This document shows, piece by piece, positions 41,322-48,624 of a stretch of DNA of 61,395 bases. The notes beneath the pieces are model-generated. The model had not been told where the DNA came from. It ran no database searches and saw only the letters and a program-made list of their open reading frames with translations. The position numbers and the translations under genes were made by a program. Source of the stretch: DASXVX01 sp036504075 (GTDB taxonomy: Bacteria; Bacillota; Sulfobacillia; Symbiobacteriales; Symbiobacteriaceae); the NCBI GenBank assembly GCA_036504075.1, contig DASXVX010000058.1, forward strand, positions 1 through 61,395, written 5' to 3'. The stretch's first letter is position 1; each line of letters begins with the position of its first letter.

Positions 41322-42610
41322 GCCCTCACCCCCTCAGGTCCCGCGGAAAGTCGCAGTTCGGCCAGACGGCGAAGATCGTCGCCGGCGGAAACCAGGTAGA
41401 CTGCGATGTGATGCATGAGCAACAGGCCGGTGAGGGCGTCCGGGGTCATTTCACTGGCGCCGAGCACCTCTGTCTCCCCCTGGTCGGCGGGCCGCGGCGC
41501 CCCCGCAGCCGCGGGTATGAAAGACTCCCGCCGCAGCAGGACCAACATCACCTGATGGTTGGCGTGCAGCCGGATCAGCAGGTCTGCCAGGCGGGCCGAC
41601 AGACGGGGCGTGATCACCACCAGGGTGGTCTTGCCCGACAGGTGGGCCGCTTCCCGCTCCAGTACCTGCTCCAACGGCAGGCACCCCACGGCCTCTACCC
41701 GCGAAAGCACCTCCAGGATCTCGTGGAAAGTGCGTTGCCCACGGGCCGGAGCCACTGCGAAACGCTCCTGGGCATGGGCTACCAGGCCCACTTCTACTTT
41801 GCGGCGCAAGCCGAGTTCCGCCAGCGACGCGGCCAGTTCCACATCCGTCTCTTCCGTGGAGAGCGGGGCGGAGCCGGCCTGGGCCGCTTTGAACATGTCC
41901 GGGAACAGAATCATCTGCGTGGTGGCGTTCAGTTCGTACTCCCGCAGCATCAGTTCGCCCATGCGGGCCGTGGTCTTCCAGTGGATGTACCGGGGGTTGT
42001 CGCCGGGCCGGTACTTGCGGATTTCCGCCTGGTTGGACGGGTCTTCAAAGGCCTTCTCCCGGGTCCGGACGGGTCCGAACGGCTGGGAGAGCGGCACGGG
42101 AAGCCCTTCAAGCCGATGGACTCGCGGATAGACGGTAATGGTGGTCCGGCTGCGGTACTCCCGCCAACCCTGGAAGAGGCCGAAGGCGTCCCCCATGGTA
42201 ATCCGGATGGGCCCCACGGTGTAATGGCCCCGTCGTTTCGCCGTCAGCTTGAAGTGGACGATGCGGCTGCCCCAGAGCGGCACTGACGTCGCCTGACGCG
42301 GCATGTCCGTATCGACCAGGTGCTGCGGTGTGCGGTCGTCCACTTCCACCCAGGGGAGCGGCAGGAAGGCCTCGTTGTCGATCCGCACTTTCACCCCGAG
42401 ACTCTGGCCCACTTCGGACCGGACCGACTCCACCTGGATCAGGCATTCTGTGCGCTTCAGCGCATGCCGGGTCCAGAGCAGGGCCGCCAGCAGCAGACCC
42501 CCGAACAGGTAGAACGCGAAATAAGGTAACCGGCCGCCGCTCATGCGGGCGAAGATGAGCGCGGCCGCCACCAGCACAATCATTCGTAAGCTACGCATGT
42601 TTAGCTGCAT
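41285..42610 (-). CDS. DUF58 domain protein
   Basis: A 441-residue protein with two N-terminal membrane helices (about residues 7-21 and 28-44) and a DUF58 von Willebrand A-like cytosolic domain: GDNPRYIHWKTTARMGELMLREYE is the family hallmark. It is the usual middle partner of MoxR AAA ATPases. ATG 42610 follows GGGAG with 9 bases and lies 20 bases inside the end of the MoxR gene; ATG 42598 is an alternative. The MoxR-DUF58-transglutaminase set suggests a membrane-associated chaperone and envelope-modifying unit. Confidence 0.9.
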   Translation of the reverse strand: MQLNMRSLRMIVLVAAALIFARMSGGRLPYFAFYLFGGLLLAALLWTRHALKRTECLIQVESVRSEVGQSLGVKVRIDNEAFLPLPWVEVDDRTPQHLVDTDMPRQATSVPLWGSRIVHFKLTAKRRGHYTVGPIRITMGDAFGLFQGWREYRSRTTITVYPRVHRLEGLPVPLSQPFGPVRTREKAFEDPSNQAEIRKYRPGDNPRYIHWKTTARMGELMLREYELNATTQMILFPDMFKAAQAGSAPLSTEETDVELAASLAELGLRRKVEVGLVAHAQERFAVAPARGQRTFHEILEVLSRVEAVGCLPLEQVLEREAAHLSGKTTLVVITPRLSARLADLLIRLHANHQVMLVLLRRESFIPAAAGAPRPADQGETEVLGASEMTPDALTGLLLMHHIAVYLVSAGDDLRRLAELRLSAGPEGVRAWSQGARPYATR

Positions 42611-43553
42611 AAGATTTAACTCCCGCCGGCACCCGGACCTGGGCCATAATTTCGGCCAGCAGTTGTTCGGCCCCGGCACCCCGCAGGGAGACTTCCGGCT
42701 TCACGATGAGCCGGTGGGACAGGGTCAGAGGCGCCATCTCCTTCACCTCGTCGGGCGTGACGTAATCCCGCCCGCGGATCATGGCCAGTGCCTGGCTGGT
42801 CCGATACAGGGCGATGGAGCCGCGCGGGCTGGCACCCAGGTACACGTCCCGGTGCTCGCGAGTCGCCTGGACCAGGCTGACCACGTAATCCCCCACCGTG
42901 GCGTCGACGTGAATCTCCTTCACTATTTGCTGCAGGACCAACAGCTCGGCCGTCGAAACCACCTGGGAGAGTTCCTCCAGAGGCGGGTGCATGGACCGTT
43001 CCACGATGAGACGCTCCTCTTCGAACGTGGGGTACCCGAGCCGCAGCCGCAGGAGGAACCGGTCCAACTGGGCTTCAGGCAGCGGGAACGTCCCCTCGTA
43101 CTCGATGGGGTTCTGGGTGGCCAGCACGAGGAAAGGCTGGGGCGACTTATGGGTGATGCCGTCGATGGTGACCTGGCCCTCTTCCATGCATTCCAGCAAA
43201 GACGACTGCGTCTTCGGGGACGTCCGGTTGATTTCGTCGGCCAGCACGATTTGGCTCATGACCGGGCCGGGGCGGAATTCGAACTCGCCGGTTTTCTGGT
43301 TGTATACGGAGGTGCCGGTTACGTCCGACGGCAGGAGGTCGGGGGTAAACTGGATGCGCCGGAAGTCACAGCCTAACGACCGGGCCAACGCCCGCACCAG
43401 CGTCGTCTTGCCGACACCGGGGACGTCTTCGATCAACACGTGTCCATGACAGAGCAATGCCACCAAGACGTACTGAATCTCCCGGCGCTTCCCGACGATC
43501 ACTTTCTCGATGTTTTCCGTAATTCGGTTAAGTACTTCTTGTCCCTGTAGCAA
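42591..43553 (-). CDS. MoxR family AAA+ ATPase
   Basis: A 320-residue AAA+ chaperone ATPase. Walker A is VPGVGKTTLV, Walker B is IVLADEINRT, sensor 1 lies in LVLATQNPIEYEG, and the C-terminal lid has SPRGSIALYRTSQALA and DEVKEMAPLTLSHRL. It probably activates partner proteins such as the DUF58 and transglutaminase products of this operon. TTG 43553 is chosen since GGGGAG lies 8 bases upstream; GTG 43562 is adjacent to that site and less likely. The operon diverges from murE. Confidence 0.92.
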   Translation of the reverse strand: MLQGQEVLNRITENIEKVIVGKRREIQYVLVALLCHGHVLIEDVPGVGKTTLVRALARSLGCDFRRIQFTPDLLPSDVTGTSVYNQKTGEFEFRPGPVMSQIVLADEINRTSPKTQSSLLECMEEGQVTIDGITHKSPQPFLVLATQNPIEYEGTFPLPEAQLDRFLLRLRLGYPTFEEERLIVERSMHPPLEELSQVVSTAELLVLQQIVKEIHVDATVGDYVVSLVQATREHRDVYLGASPRGSIALYRTSQALAMIRGRDYVTPDEVKEMAPLTLSHRLIVKPEVSLRGAGAEQLLAEIMAQVRVPAGVKSYAAKHA

Positions 43554-43736
43554 CCGTGTCACTCCCCTTTTCGAATAGAGCAACTTTGGAAACGTGAGCG
43601 TTATTGTCTGCTAGAGAAAACTTCGGCCCGGTGTTGCGGGGTTCCTGCTAAAATTTGTAAAAGTGGATGGAGAAGCGGGCGGGAATCGGGCCGTCGGATA
43701 CGGTAAACAGTACTGGACAAAGGAAGGTGTGCGGTG

Positions 43737-45227
43737 ATGGAACTCGCAACGGTCGTGGGTCTGCTCCCCGGGTGCAAGACGAATCAACCGCCCCGCGGTG
43801 AGATCAACGGACTGGCATACAATTCTAAGACGACGAAACCCGGCGAACTGTTTCTATGTCTTCGCGGAACGCATCTGGACGGCCATGTTTACGCGCCCGA
43901 AGCCGTGGCACAGGGGGCTGCAGGTCTGGTAGTGGAGCGGTTTCTGCCGCTGGACGTGTTTCAGATCCAAGTGGCCGATTCCCGGAAGGCGCTGCTCGCG
44001 ATCGGGCGGGAGTTCTGGGGCCGCCCGGCGGACCGGCTGGGTCTGGTCGGTGTCACCGGCACCAACGGGAAGACCACCACTACTTTTTATATCCGCTCGG
44101 TGCTGCAGGGGTTGGGTCGTCCGGTGGGCCTCCTGGGCACGGTCTTCAATCAGGTGGCCGGCGACCCGGAACCCAGCACCCTCACCACGCCGGAATCGTT
44201 GGACCTGTGGCAGTTTCTGGCCCGGGCGGCCCGCGAACGCTGCGACTGGGTGGTGATGGAGGTCTCCAGCCACGCCCTGGCCTTGAACCGGGTTGACCCC
44301 GCCGACTTTGACATCGCGGTGGTCACCAACATTACCCGGGACCATTTTGATTACCACCTCACGTACGAGCACTACTGGGAGTCCAAGGCCCGGATGGTCC
44401 GGGAGATGCAGTCCCGGGGCAAGGCGGGTCGGCCGCGGGCGGTGATCCTGAACGCCGATGACCCGCAGGTGTTGAAGCTGGCACGGGAGACCGACGTGCC
44501 GGTCGTCACTTTCTCCCTCCGGGAACCCGCCGATGTCCGCGCCACGGAAGTGGAGGCGACGGCAGCCGGCAGCCGTTTCCGCCTGCACCTGCCGGGGGTG
44601 ACGCCTACGCCTGTCCATCTCCCCTTGCCGGGGATTTTTAACGTGGCCAACGCCCTGGCGGCCGCGGCCGCGGGCTGGGTGGCCGGCGTGGAACTCGGGG
44701 CCCTTGTGCGGGGACTCGAAGACTGCCGGCATGTGCCCGGCCGGGCCGAAATCATCGACGAAGGGCAGGACTTCGGGGTGATCGTCGATTTCGCCCACAA
44801 CCCCGACGCCCTGGCCAAAGTGGTCACGCTGCGGTCTGACCGGCCCGGCGGACGAACGATCCTCGTCTTCGGGGCCGAGGGCGGCAAGGACAAGGGAAAG
44901 CGCCCCGAAATGGGTGCGGCGGCCCGTGGGGCGGACTACGTGATCATCACCAGCGACAACATGCTCAAGGAGGAACCCGCCGAGGTGGCCCGCCAGATTG
45001 AGGCAGGGGTCGGCGATTGGCCTCACGAAGTCATTTTGGACCGGCGGGAGGCCATCGGGCGGGCGCTCACCTTGGCCCGGTCCGGCGACCTGGTCATCAT
45101 CGCGGGCAAAGGGCATGAGCAGACCTGGGTTTACGGCGGGGAGCGCATTGCTTTTGACGACCGGGCGGTCGCCCGGGAGACACTCCGGGGGCTGGCTGCG
45201 CGCACGGAAATTACCCCAGGGGGGTAG
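43737..45227 (+). CDS. murE: MurE-like UDP-MurNAc-tripeptide ligase with atypical specificity motif
   Basis: Cytosolic ligase that adds the third residue to UDP-MurNAc-L-Ala-D-Glu with ATP, 496 aa. The P-loop is TGTNGKTTTT (107-116); other Mur motifs are TTPESLDLW, EVSSHAL, VTNITRDHFDYH, GIFNVANALAA and DFAHNPDAL. The motif that selects meso-diaminopimelate, DNPR in most Gram-negative and bacillus enzymes, reads D407-N408-M409-L410 followed by KEEP. The third-position residue therefore cannot be assumed. AAGGAAGG precedes ATG 43737; GTG 43734 is also possible. The gene stands outside a division and cell-wall cluster. Confidence 0.85.
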   Translation: MELATVVGLLPGCKTNQPPRGEINGLAYNSKTTKPGELFLCLRGTHLDGHVYAPEAVAQGAAGLVVERFLPLDVFQIQVADSRKALLAIGREFWGRPADRLGLVGVTGTNGKTTTTFYIRSVLQGLGRPVGLLGTVFNQVAGDPEPSTLTTPESLDLWQFLARAARERCDWVVMEVSSHALALNRVDPADFDIAVVTNITRDHFDYHLTYEHYWESKARMVREMQSRGKAGRPRAVILNADDPQVLKLARETDVPVVTFSLREPADVRATEVEATAAGSRFRLHLPGVTPTPVHLPLPGIFNVANALAAAAAGWVAGVELGALVRGLEDCRHVPGRAEIIDEGQDFGVIVDFAHNPDALAKVVTLRSDRPGGRTILVFGAEGGKDKGKRPEMGAAARGADYVIITSDNMLKEEPAEVARQIEAGVGDWPHEVILDRREAIGRALTLARSGDLVIIAGKGHEQTWVYGGERIAFDDRAVARETLRGLAARTEITPGG

Positions 45228-45296
45228 CTCCCGGGTCCGGTACGGAATACCTTGTGCTATACTTAGGGCCAATGTTGTATGAGAGGTGAAGTACCG

Positions 45297-45947
45297 GTGA
45301 ATACGCCTGTGACCCGGCGTGCCCGAGTCGCCTTGCTGGCGCCGGCGCTCCTGACTGCGCTTGTCGCCGGCTGTGGGGCGGCACCTGGCGCCAACGGGGC
45401 CCAGTCGCCGTCGGCCCCGGCAGCCCAGGCCCCGGCAGCCCAGGCCCCGGAAAAGCCGTCCCAGCAGCCGCCGCCGTCCGAGGCCCCGAAGCCTTCGGCG
45501 ACAGTGAAACTGGCGGTGGGCTACAAGGCGCCCGCCATTTCGGTCACCGATCTCGGCACCGGTCAGAACCTCACGCTGGACAAGCTGAAGGGACAGGTGG
45601 TCGTCCTCAACTTCTGGGCGACCTGGTGTGGGCCCTGCAAGGCGGAGATGCCCGACCTGCAGACTTTCCAGCAGGAGAATCAGGGCAAGGTCCGGGTGGT
45701 GGCTGTGGGCATTGAAGGGGAGACGCCGGACGGGATGAGGGCGTTCGCCAAGAACCGTGGACTCACGTTCACCCTCGGCTATGATGGCGGCAAGGCCCAG
45801 AAGACCTACCAAGTCTTCACCATTCCGTTCACCTACTGGATCGACCAGAACGGCGTCATCCAGGCCGTCACCCGGAGCGCCATGCCTCTGGACTTTATGC
45901 GGACGACGGCGGTGCGGACGGCAGAGTTGGGGAGGGGTAATCCGTAA
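45297..45947 (+). CDS. TlpA/ResA-like thioredoxin-fold lipoprotein
   Basis: An extracytoplasmic thiol-disulfide oxidoreductase, 216 aa. The signal peptide ends with a lipobox (ALVAGC); a Pro/Ala-rich linker of about 45 residues contains a repeated AAQAP unit. The thioredoxin fold has the active site WCGPC in NFWATWCGPCKAEMP and the cis-Pro segment TIPFTYWID. It may serve in cytochrome c or disulfide maturation. GTG 45297 follows GAGAGGTGA; an extended -10 (TGC TATACT) lies near 45256-45261. The DUF1405 gene starts directly at its stop. Confidence 0.9.
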   Translation: MNTPVTRRARVALLAPALLTALVAGCGAAPGANGAQSPSAPAAQAPAAQAPEKPSQQPPPSEAPKPSATVKLAVGYKAPAISVTDLGTGQNLTLDKLKGQVVVLNFWATWCGPCKAEMPDLQTFQQENQGKVRVVAVGIEGETPDGMRAFAKNRGLTFTLGYDGGKAQKTYQVFTIPFTYWIDQNGVIQAVTRSAMPLDFMRTTAVRTAELGRGNP

Positions 45948-46598
45948 GTGGCAATCCTAAAGCAGCAAGGAAACGAAATTCGCGAGACGGCATGGTTGAA
46001 GCGGCTCTTTTACGCCATCGCCCATGATCGCCGATGGTGGTGGGTGGCCCTGGGGATCAACCTGTTCGGTTCGCTTTACGGGTTCTACTGGTACCGCGCA
46101 CAGATTCTCTCCAGCCCTGCGTGGCAGTGGGTGATTATCCCGGACAGCCCGGGCTCGACGTTCCTGCTCGCAATCTGGCTGGGGCTACTGCTCGCCGGCG
46201 TCGACTGGAAGAAACCAGGGATGATGTGGCTGGCCGCCATCGCCTTCGTCTCCAACATGAAGTATGGCCTCTGGACGGCCACCGTGCTGCCCGAGGCTGG
46301 ATTCAAGTTCGGCTGGGAGTTTGATTTTATACACCTCTCGCTCTCCCACGCCGCCATGTGGGTCCAGGGAATGCTCTTCGCCCGCTACTACAAGCCCGCC
46401 CTGGTGCCGGCGATCGGTGCACTGGCCTGGATGGGCTTTCAGGACATCATGGACTACTGGCTGCTGAACACCCATCCCACGCTGCCCTATGCGTCCGAGT
46501 TCGTGTATGCCCGGAACATGGCCGTGGCGCTCTCTATGATCTGGGGTCTGTTCCTCGTCGGGCAGGCCTGGTTTGACAGGAAATCGTGCGAGGCGTAA
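45948..46598 (+). CDS. DUF1405 family membrane protein
   Basis: A 216-residue integral membrane protein with about five or six helices (near residues 30-50, 63-86, 90-108, 125-147, 150-170 and 185-208). Family-type segments are LGINLFGSLYGFYWY, FVSNMKYGLWT and HLSLSHAAMWVQGML. The GTG start abuts the stop of the TlpA-like gene, so they form an operon. DUF1405 proteins often lie near respiratory genes in Firmicutes, but the function is unknown. The 3' end contains the -35 box of the csoR promoter. Confidence 0.82.
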   Translation: MAILKQQGNEIRETAWLKRLFYAIAHDRRWWWVALGINLFGSLYGFYWYRAQILSSPAWQWVIIPDSPGSTFLLAIWLGLLLAGVDWKKPGMMWLAAIAFVSNMKYGLWTATVLPEAGFKFGWEFDFIHLSLSHAAMWVQGMLFARYYKPALVPAIGALAWMGFQDIMDYWLLNTHPTLPYASEFVYARNMAVALSMIWGLFLVGQAWFDRKSCEA

Positions 46599-46601
46599 AC
46601 T
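46573..46601 (+). promoter_or_regulatory. promoter of the csoR operon
   Basis: TTGACA (46573-46578), a 17-base spacer and TAAACT (46596-46601) form a near-consensus sigma-A promoter. Initiation is expected near 46608, just before the CsoR-type operator. Confidence 0.85.
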
Positions 46602-46610
46602 GTACTTGGC

Positions 46611-46625
46611 TACCCCGGTAGGGTA
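46611..46625 (+). promoter_or_regulatory. CsoR-type operator
   Basis: TACCC-CGGTA-GGGTA is a perfect inverted repeat matching the GC-rich palindrome bound by copper-sensing CsoR repressors. It covers about +3 to +17 of the transcript, so bound apo-repressor would block the promoter and metal would release it. Confidence 0.8.
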
Positions 46626-46642
46626 TTGAAGGAGGCTTCTCC

Positions 46643-46930
46643 GTGTCGAATTTCCAGACGGAGCATCTGGTCCGTGACAAGCAGGGCCTGACCGATCGGC
46701 TCAAGAAAATCGAGGGCCAGGTGCGCGGCCTGCAGCGGATGGTGGACGAGGACCGGTACTGCGTGGACGTTCTGGTCCAGGTGGCGGCCGTGCGGGCGGC
46801 CCTGAACAAGGTCGGCATGATGCTCTTCGAAGGACACGCCAGAGGCTGCATGCAGGCTGCGGTCCGCCGGGGCGAAGGCGATGCGGCTGCGGCAGAACTG
46901 ATGGAAGTCCTGGAGAAGTTCGTCCGGTGA
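46643..46930 (+). CDS. csoR: CsoR/RcnR family metal-sensing repressor
   Basis: A 95-residue all-helical repressor of the CsoR family. The Cu(I)-type ligand set is present with exact CsoR spacing: C40, H65 and C69 (YCVDVL; EGHARGC). The N-terminal basic helix (RLKKIEGQVRGLQRMV) is the conserved family stretch. GTG 46643 follows AAGGAGG, and an operator lies 18 bases upstream, indicating autoregulation. It is the first gene of a three-gene unit that ends in a selenocysteine-type metal-binding protein. Copper is the most probable effector; another thiophilic metal is possible. Confidence 0.93.
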   Translation: MSNFQTEHLVRDKQGLTDRLKKIEGQVRGLQRMVDEDRYCVDVLVQVAAVRAALNKVGMMLFEGHARGCMQAAVRRGEGDAAAAELMEVLEKFVR

Positions 46931-47343
46931 ACGGGAAGGGTCCGTCCGACAAGATGGGCCGCCATGGCTTTCAGGCTGCGATCGCCGCACTTTTTGCTTT
47001 GCCGCTGCTGGCCGACACCGTGGCGGTGCGGCTGGGATATGTCATCTTCTTCCTGGCCGACCCGAAGATCCAGTCTCTCTGGGGGACGATTGTGCTGGCC
47101 ACCGGCATCTGGTCGTTGGCCGGCATGGAGCGCCCTTTCCCTGGACTCCGGTGGGCGACTGCTGTTGCAGCCGTGTTGGCTGTTTCGCTCTACGGGTTGA
47201 ATATCGTTCGCACGTTTCAGCCGGTCGGCCCTGCGGGGTTGCCGGTTTATTATGGCGTACAGTCCGGACTCATGTTCCTCGTCACGCTGGGCAGGCTAAT
47301 CGAAGCCCGCCGGGACCGGCGGTGCAACAACCCGGGAGGGTGA
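46927..47343 (+). CDS. small membrane protein in the csoR operon
   Basis: A 138-residue membrane protein with four predicted helices (about 14-35, 48-66, 74-92 and 106-124) and short loops. The C-terminus is basic and ends RRCNNPGG with one Cys. The GTG start overlaps the csoR stop (GTGA), so translation is coupled. No CxxC or other known metal motif is visible in the helices, unlike MerT. I do not recognise the family. Its place between a metal-sensing repressor and a metal-binding protein suggests a role in metal transport or sensing at the membrane, which is inference. Confidence 0.8.
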   Translation: MNGKGPSDKMGRHGFQAAIAALFALPLLADTVAVRLGYVIFFLADPKIQSLWGTIVLATGIWSLAGMERPFPGLRWATAVAAVLAVSLYGLNIVRTFQPVGPAGLPVYYGVQSGLMFLVTLGRLIEARRDRRCNNPGG

Positions 47344-47349
47344 TGCAGC

Positions 47350-47559
47350 GTGGCGGAGACCGTCCTGAAGATTTCCGGGATGACCTGACCCAGCTGCGTG
47401 GCGAGCGTGTCTCGCGCACTGATGGCGGTTTCCGGGGTCGACAACGTCCAGGTGGACCTCGGACGCGGGCAGGCGGTGGTATCCCATGCGGGAGCCGACA
47501 CCGTGGCCATGAAATCGGCTGTAGACGATGCCGGGTACGAAGTGGTGGGCGTGGTCTGA
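47350..47559 (+). CDS. selenocysteine-containing heavy-metal-associated (CopZ/MerP-like) protein
   Basis: A 69-residue HMA-domain protein read through an in-frame TGA at 47386-47388 as Sec13. The N-terminus is VAETVLKISGMT-U-PSC, so TGA stands exactly where the first Cys of the GMTCxxC metal site belongs; C16 is the second ligand. The remainder has the normal HMA pattern: VSGVDNVQVDL, QAVVSH and SAVDDAGYEVVGVV. GGGAGGG precedes GTG 47350 by 9 bases, and the stop is TGA at 47557. A SECIS-type hairpin follows the codon and selB is in the window. It would bind Cu(I) or another soft metal, in the cytosol as no signal is present. Alternative: a nonsense-mutated copy. Confidence 0.85.
47386..47419 (+). 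promoter_or_regulatory. candidate bacterial SECIS element with UGA codon
   Basis: After the TGA and nine spacer bases, GTG-GCGAG (47398-47405) pairs with CTCGC-CAC (47411-47419, one bulged G) under the loop CGTGT. The loop has G at its second position, about 19 bases after the UGA, as in the usual description of bacterial SECIS elements. The structure lies inside the coding region. Confidence 0.6.
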
Positions 47560-47579
47560 GTCATCGGCACATACAGGAC

Positions 47580-47607
47580 AAGGCCGTGGGATTTCTCCCA
47601 CGGCCTT
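47580..47607 (+). terminator. terminator of the csoR operon
   Basis: AAGGCCGTGGG pairs with CCCACGGCCTT around six bases, 20 bases after the stop of the metal-binding gene. Confidence 0.88.
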
Positions 47608-48364
47608 CGCTTTCCGCTGGTGAGGCCCCGGAGCGGCCGGCAGATGTCGGCGAAGCAAACGCCCCGTGGCGACCAATCTGTCGGCCGCTGTGATGTACGT
47701 CTCCCTACCAGCCCGGCGCAGCGGGATATGCAGCGATGCCGGGGAGGCCGGCCGTGGTCGGATAGGCCGAGGGAACGGTGGCGACGGTGGTCACGGGGAC
47801 AGCGTACTCATAGACCCGGTACACGGTCGCATTCGCTACTGAGCGTAAAGTGACCAACTCCACAGTCGTACAGCGGCGCGCATTTGCGGACATTGACCAG
47901 TGCTTTCGGGAGGCGACCGCCGACCCCCAGAGGCAGCCCTCATTGGCCTACACGGTGGTCACTTGCATAATGGCTGGCTTCTATACAACGAGGTTCTCAC
48001 CGACGGGCCAGGCGCCCTCAACTCCAGTCGATGTACTTGCTGAACAGTCCATCATCCCCCGAATGGGCACGTTTTTTACGGCAGTAGCGCCGATATCACC
48101 GCTGGACCTGTTCACAAGGTTGGTACCGGTCTCGGTCGTAAATCGGAACCGAAGGATACCCCGCGCGGGCGCTAGCTACTGCTGAGTGCGCACGAGGTGC
48201 TCCCGGTTCCACTTTGGTACGTCCTGTTTGATTCGACAGAGGCGCTCTGGAGGCATGGGGGAACAGTGTCATAAGAGCACGTTGATACATCCGCTTTCGT
48301 CGGCATGGTTTGCCAACATCAAGGGGTATTTGAGGGTTCGATCCCACTACCGCGCATCAGGAAA
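47608..48364. other. long region without convincing protein genes; conserved element copy A
   Basis: Open frames here are short, lack ribosome sites and have poor codon use; I do not support any. 47829-47872 matches 59128-59171 at 31 of 44 bases without gaps, and about 125 bases further on GGTGGTCACTTGCAT (47954) recurs at 59251 at nearly the same spacing, so a longer shared element of unknown nature is present. GGGTTCGATCCC at 48333-48344 looks like a tRNA T-arm, but no cloverleaf can be built. Some part is probably transcribed, as a strong plus-strand terminator follows at 48365. Confidence 0.5.
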
Positions 48365-48410
48365 CGCCAGAAGCGGCATGCCTGTAGGCTGCCGCTTCTG
48401 GCGCGGTTTT
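48365..48410 (+). terminator. strong plus-strand terminator with no gene directly upstream
   Basis: CGCCAGAAGCGGCA pairs perfectly with TGCCGCTTCTGGCG around 11 bases, followed by CGGTTTT. No protein gene ends before it, which suggests a noncoding transcript. Confidence 0.8.
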
Positions 48411-48494
48411 GCAGTTCACGTTCATGAGCTCGACACATCAGGGTGTGAACTCATGGTCGTGTGAAGTGGCCTACGCCAAGTTTACCCTGGCCCA

Positions 48495-48524
48495 AAGGGA
48501 ACCCGAGCTGGCTCGGATTCCCTT
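48495..48524 (-). terminator. terminator of the giant secreted protein gene
   Basis: On the minus strand AAGGGAA-CCGAG pairs with CTCGG-TTCCCTT, with TTTGGG after it, about 100 bases past the stop of the giant gene. A second hairpin (CATGAG/CTCATG) is at 48422-48455. Confidence 0.75.
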
Positions 48525-48624
48525 CGGTCAACAGCGCCCCTCAGGGTTGATGGGGGATTTTCAACAGGCCCACTTTGCGCTGAGAGCGCTGCTCAGGCGA
48601 CCTGGTTATCGGGACTCTCGGGGC

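Noticed and set aside
39714..41399. 561-codon plus-strand open frame over the transglutaminase gene
   Set aside because: Antisense shadow; the minus strand encodes membrane helices and a catalytic triad.
43854..45812. 652-codon minus-strand open frame over murE
   Set aside because: Antisense shadow; murE on the plus strand carries all Mur ligase motifs.
47386..47388. TGA as a simple nonsense mutation in the HMA gene
   Set aside because: Considered, but the codon falls exactly on the metal-binding Cys, the rest of the frame is intact, a SECIS-like hairpin follows and selB is present; recoding is more economical, though not proven.
47705..47893. 62-codon minus-strand protein (VANATVYRVYEYAV-like), partly matched in the region near 59130
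   Set aside because: No ribosome site, the other copy has a stop at the equivalent position, and the plus strand is equally open there; treated as a conserved noncoding element instead.
48300..48360. tRNA gene
   Set aside because: A GGTTCGATCC-type T-loop is present, but the T-stem has only two or three pairs and no acceptor, D or anticodon arms can be formed.
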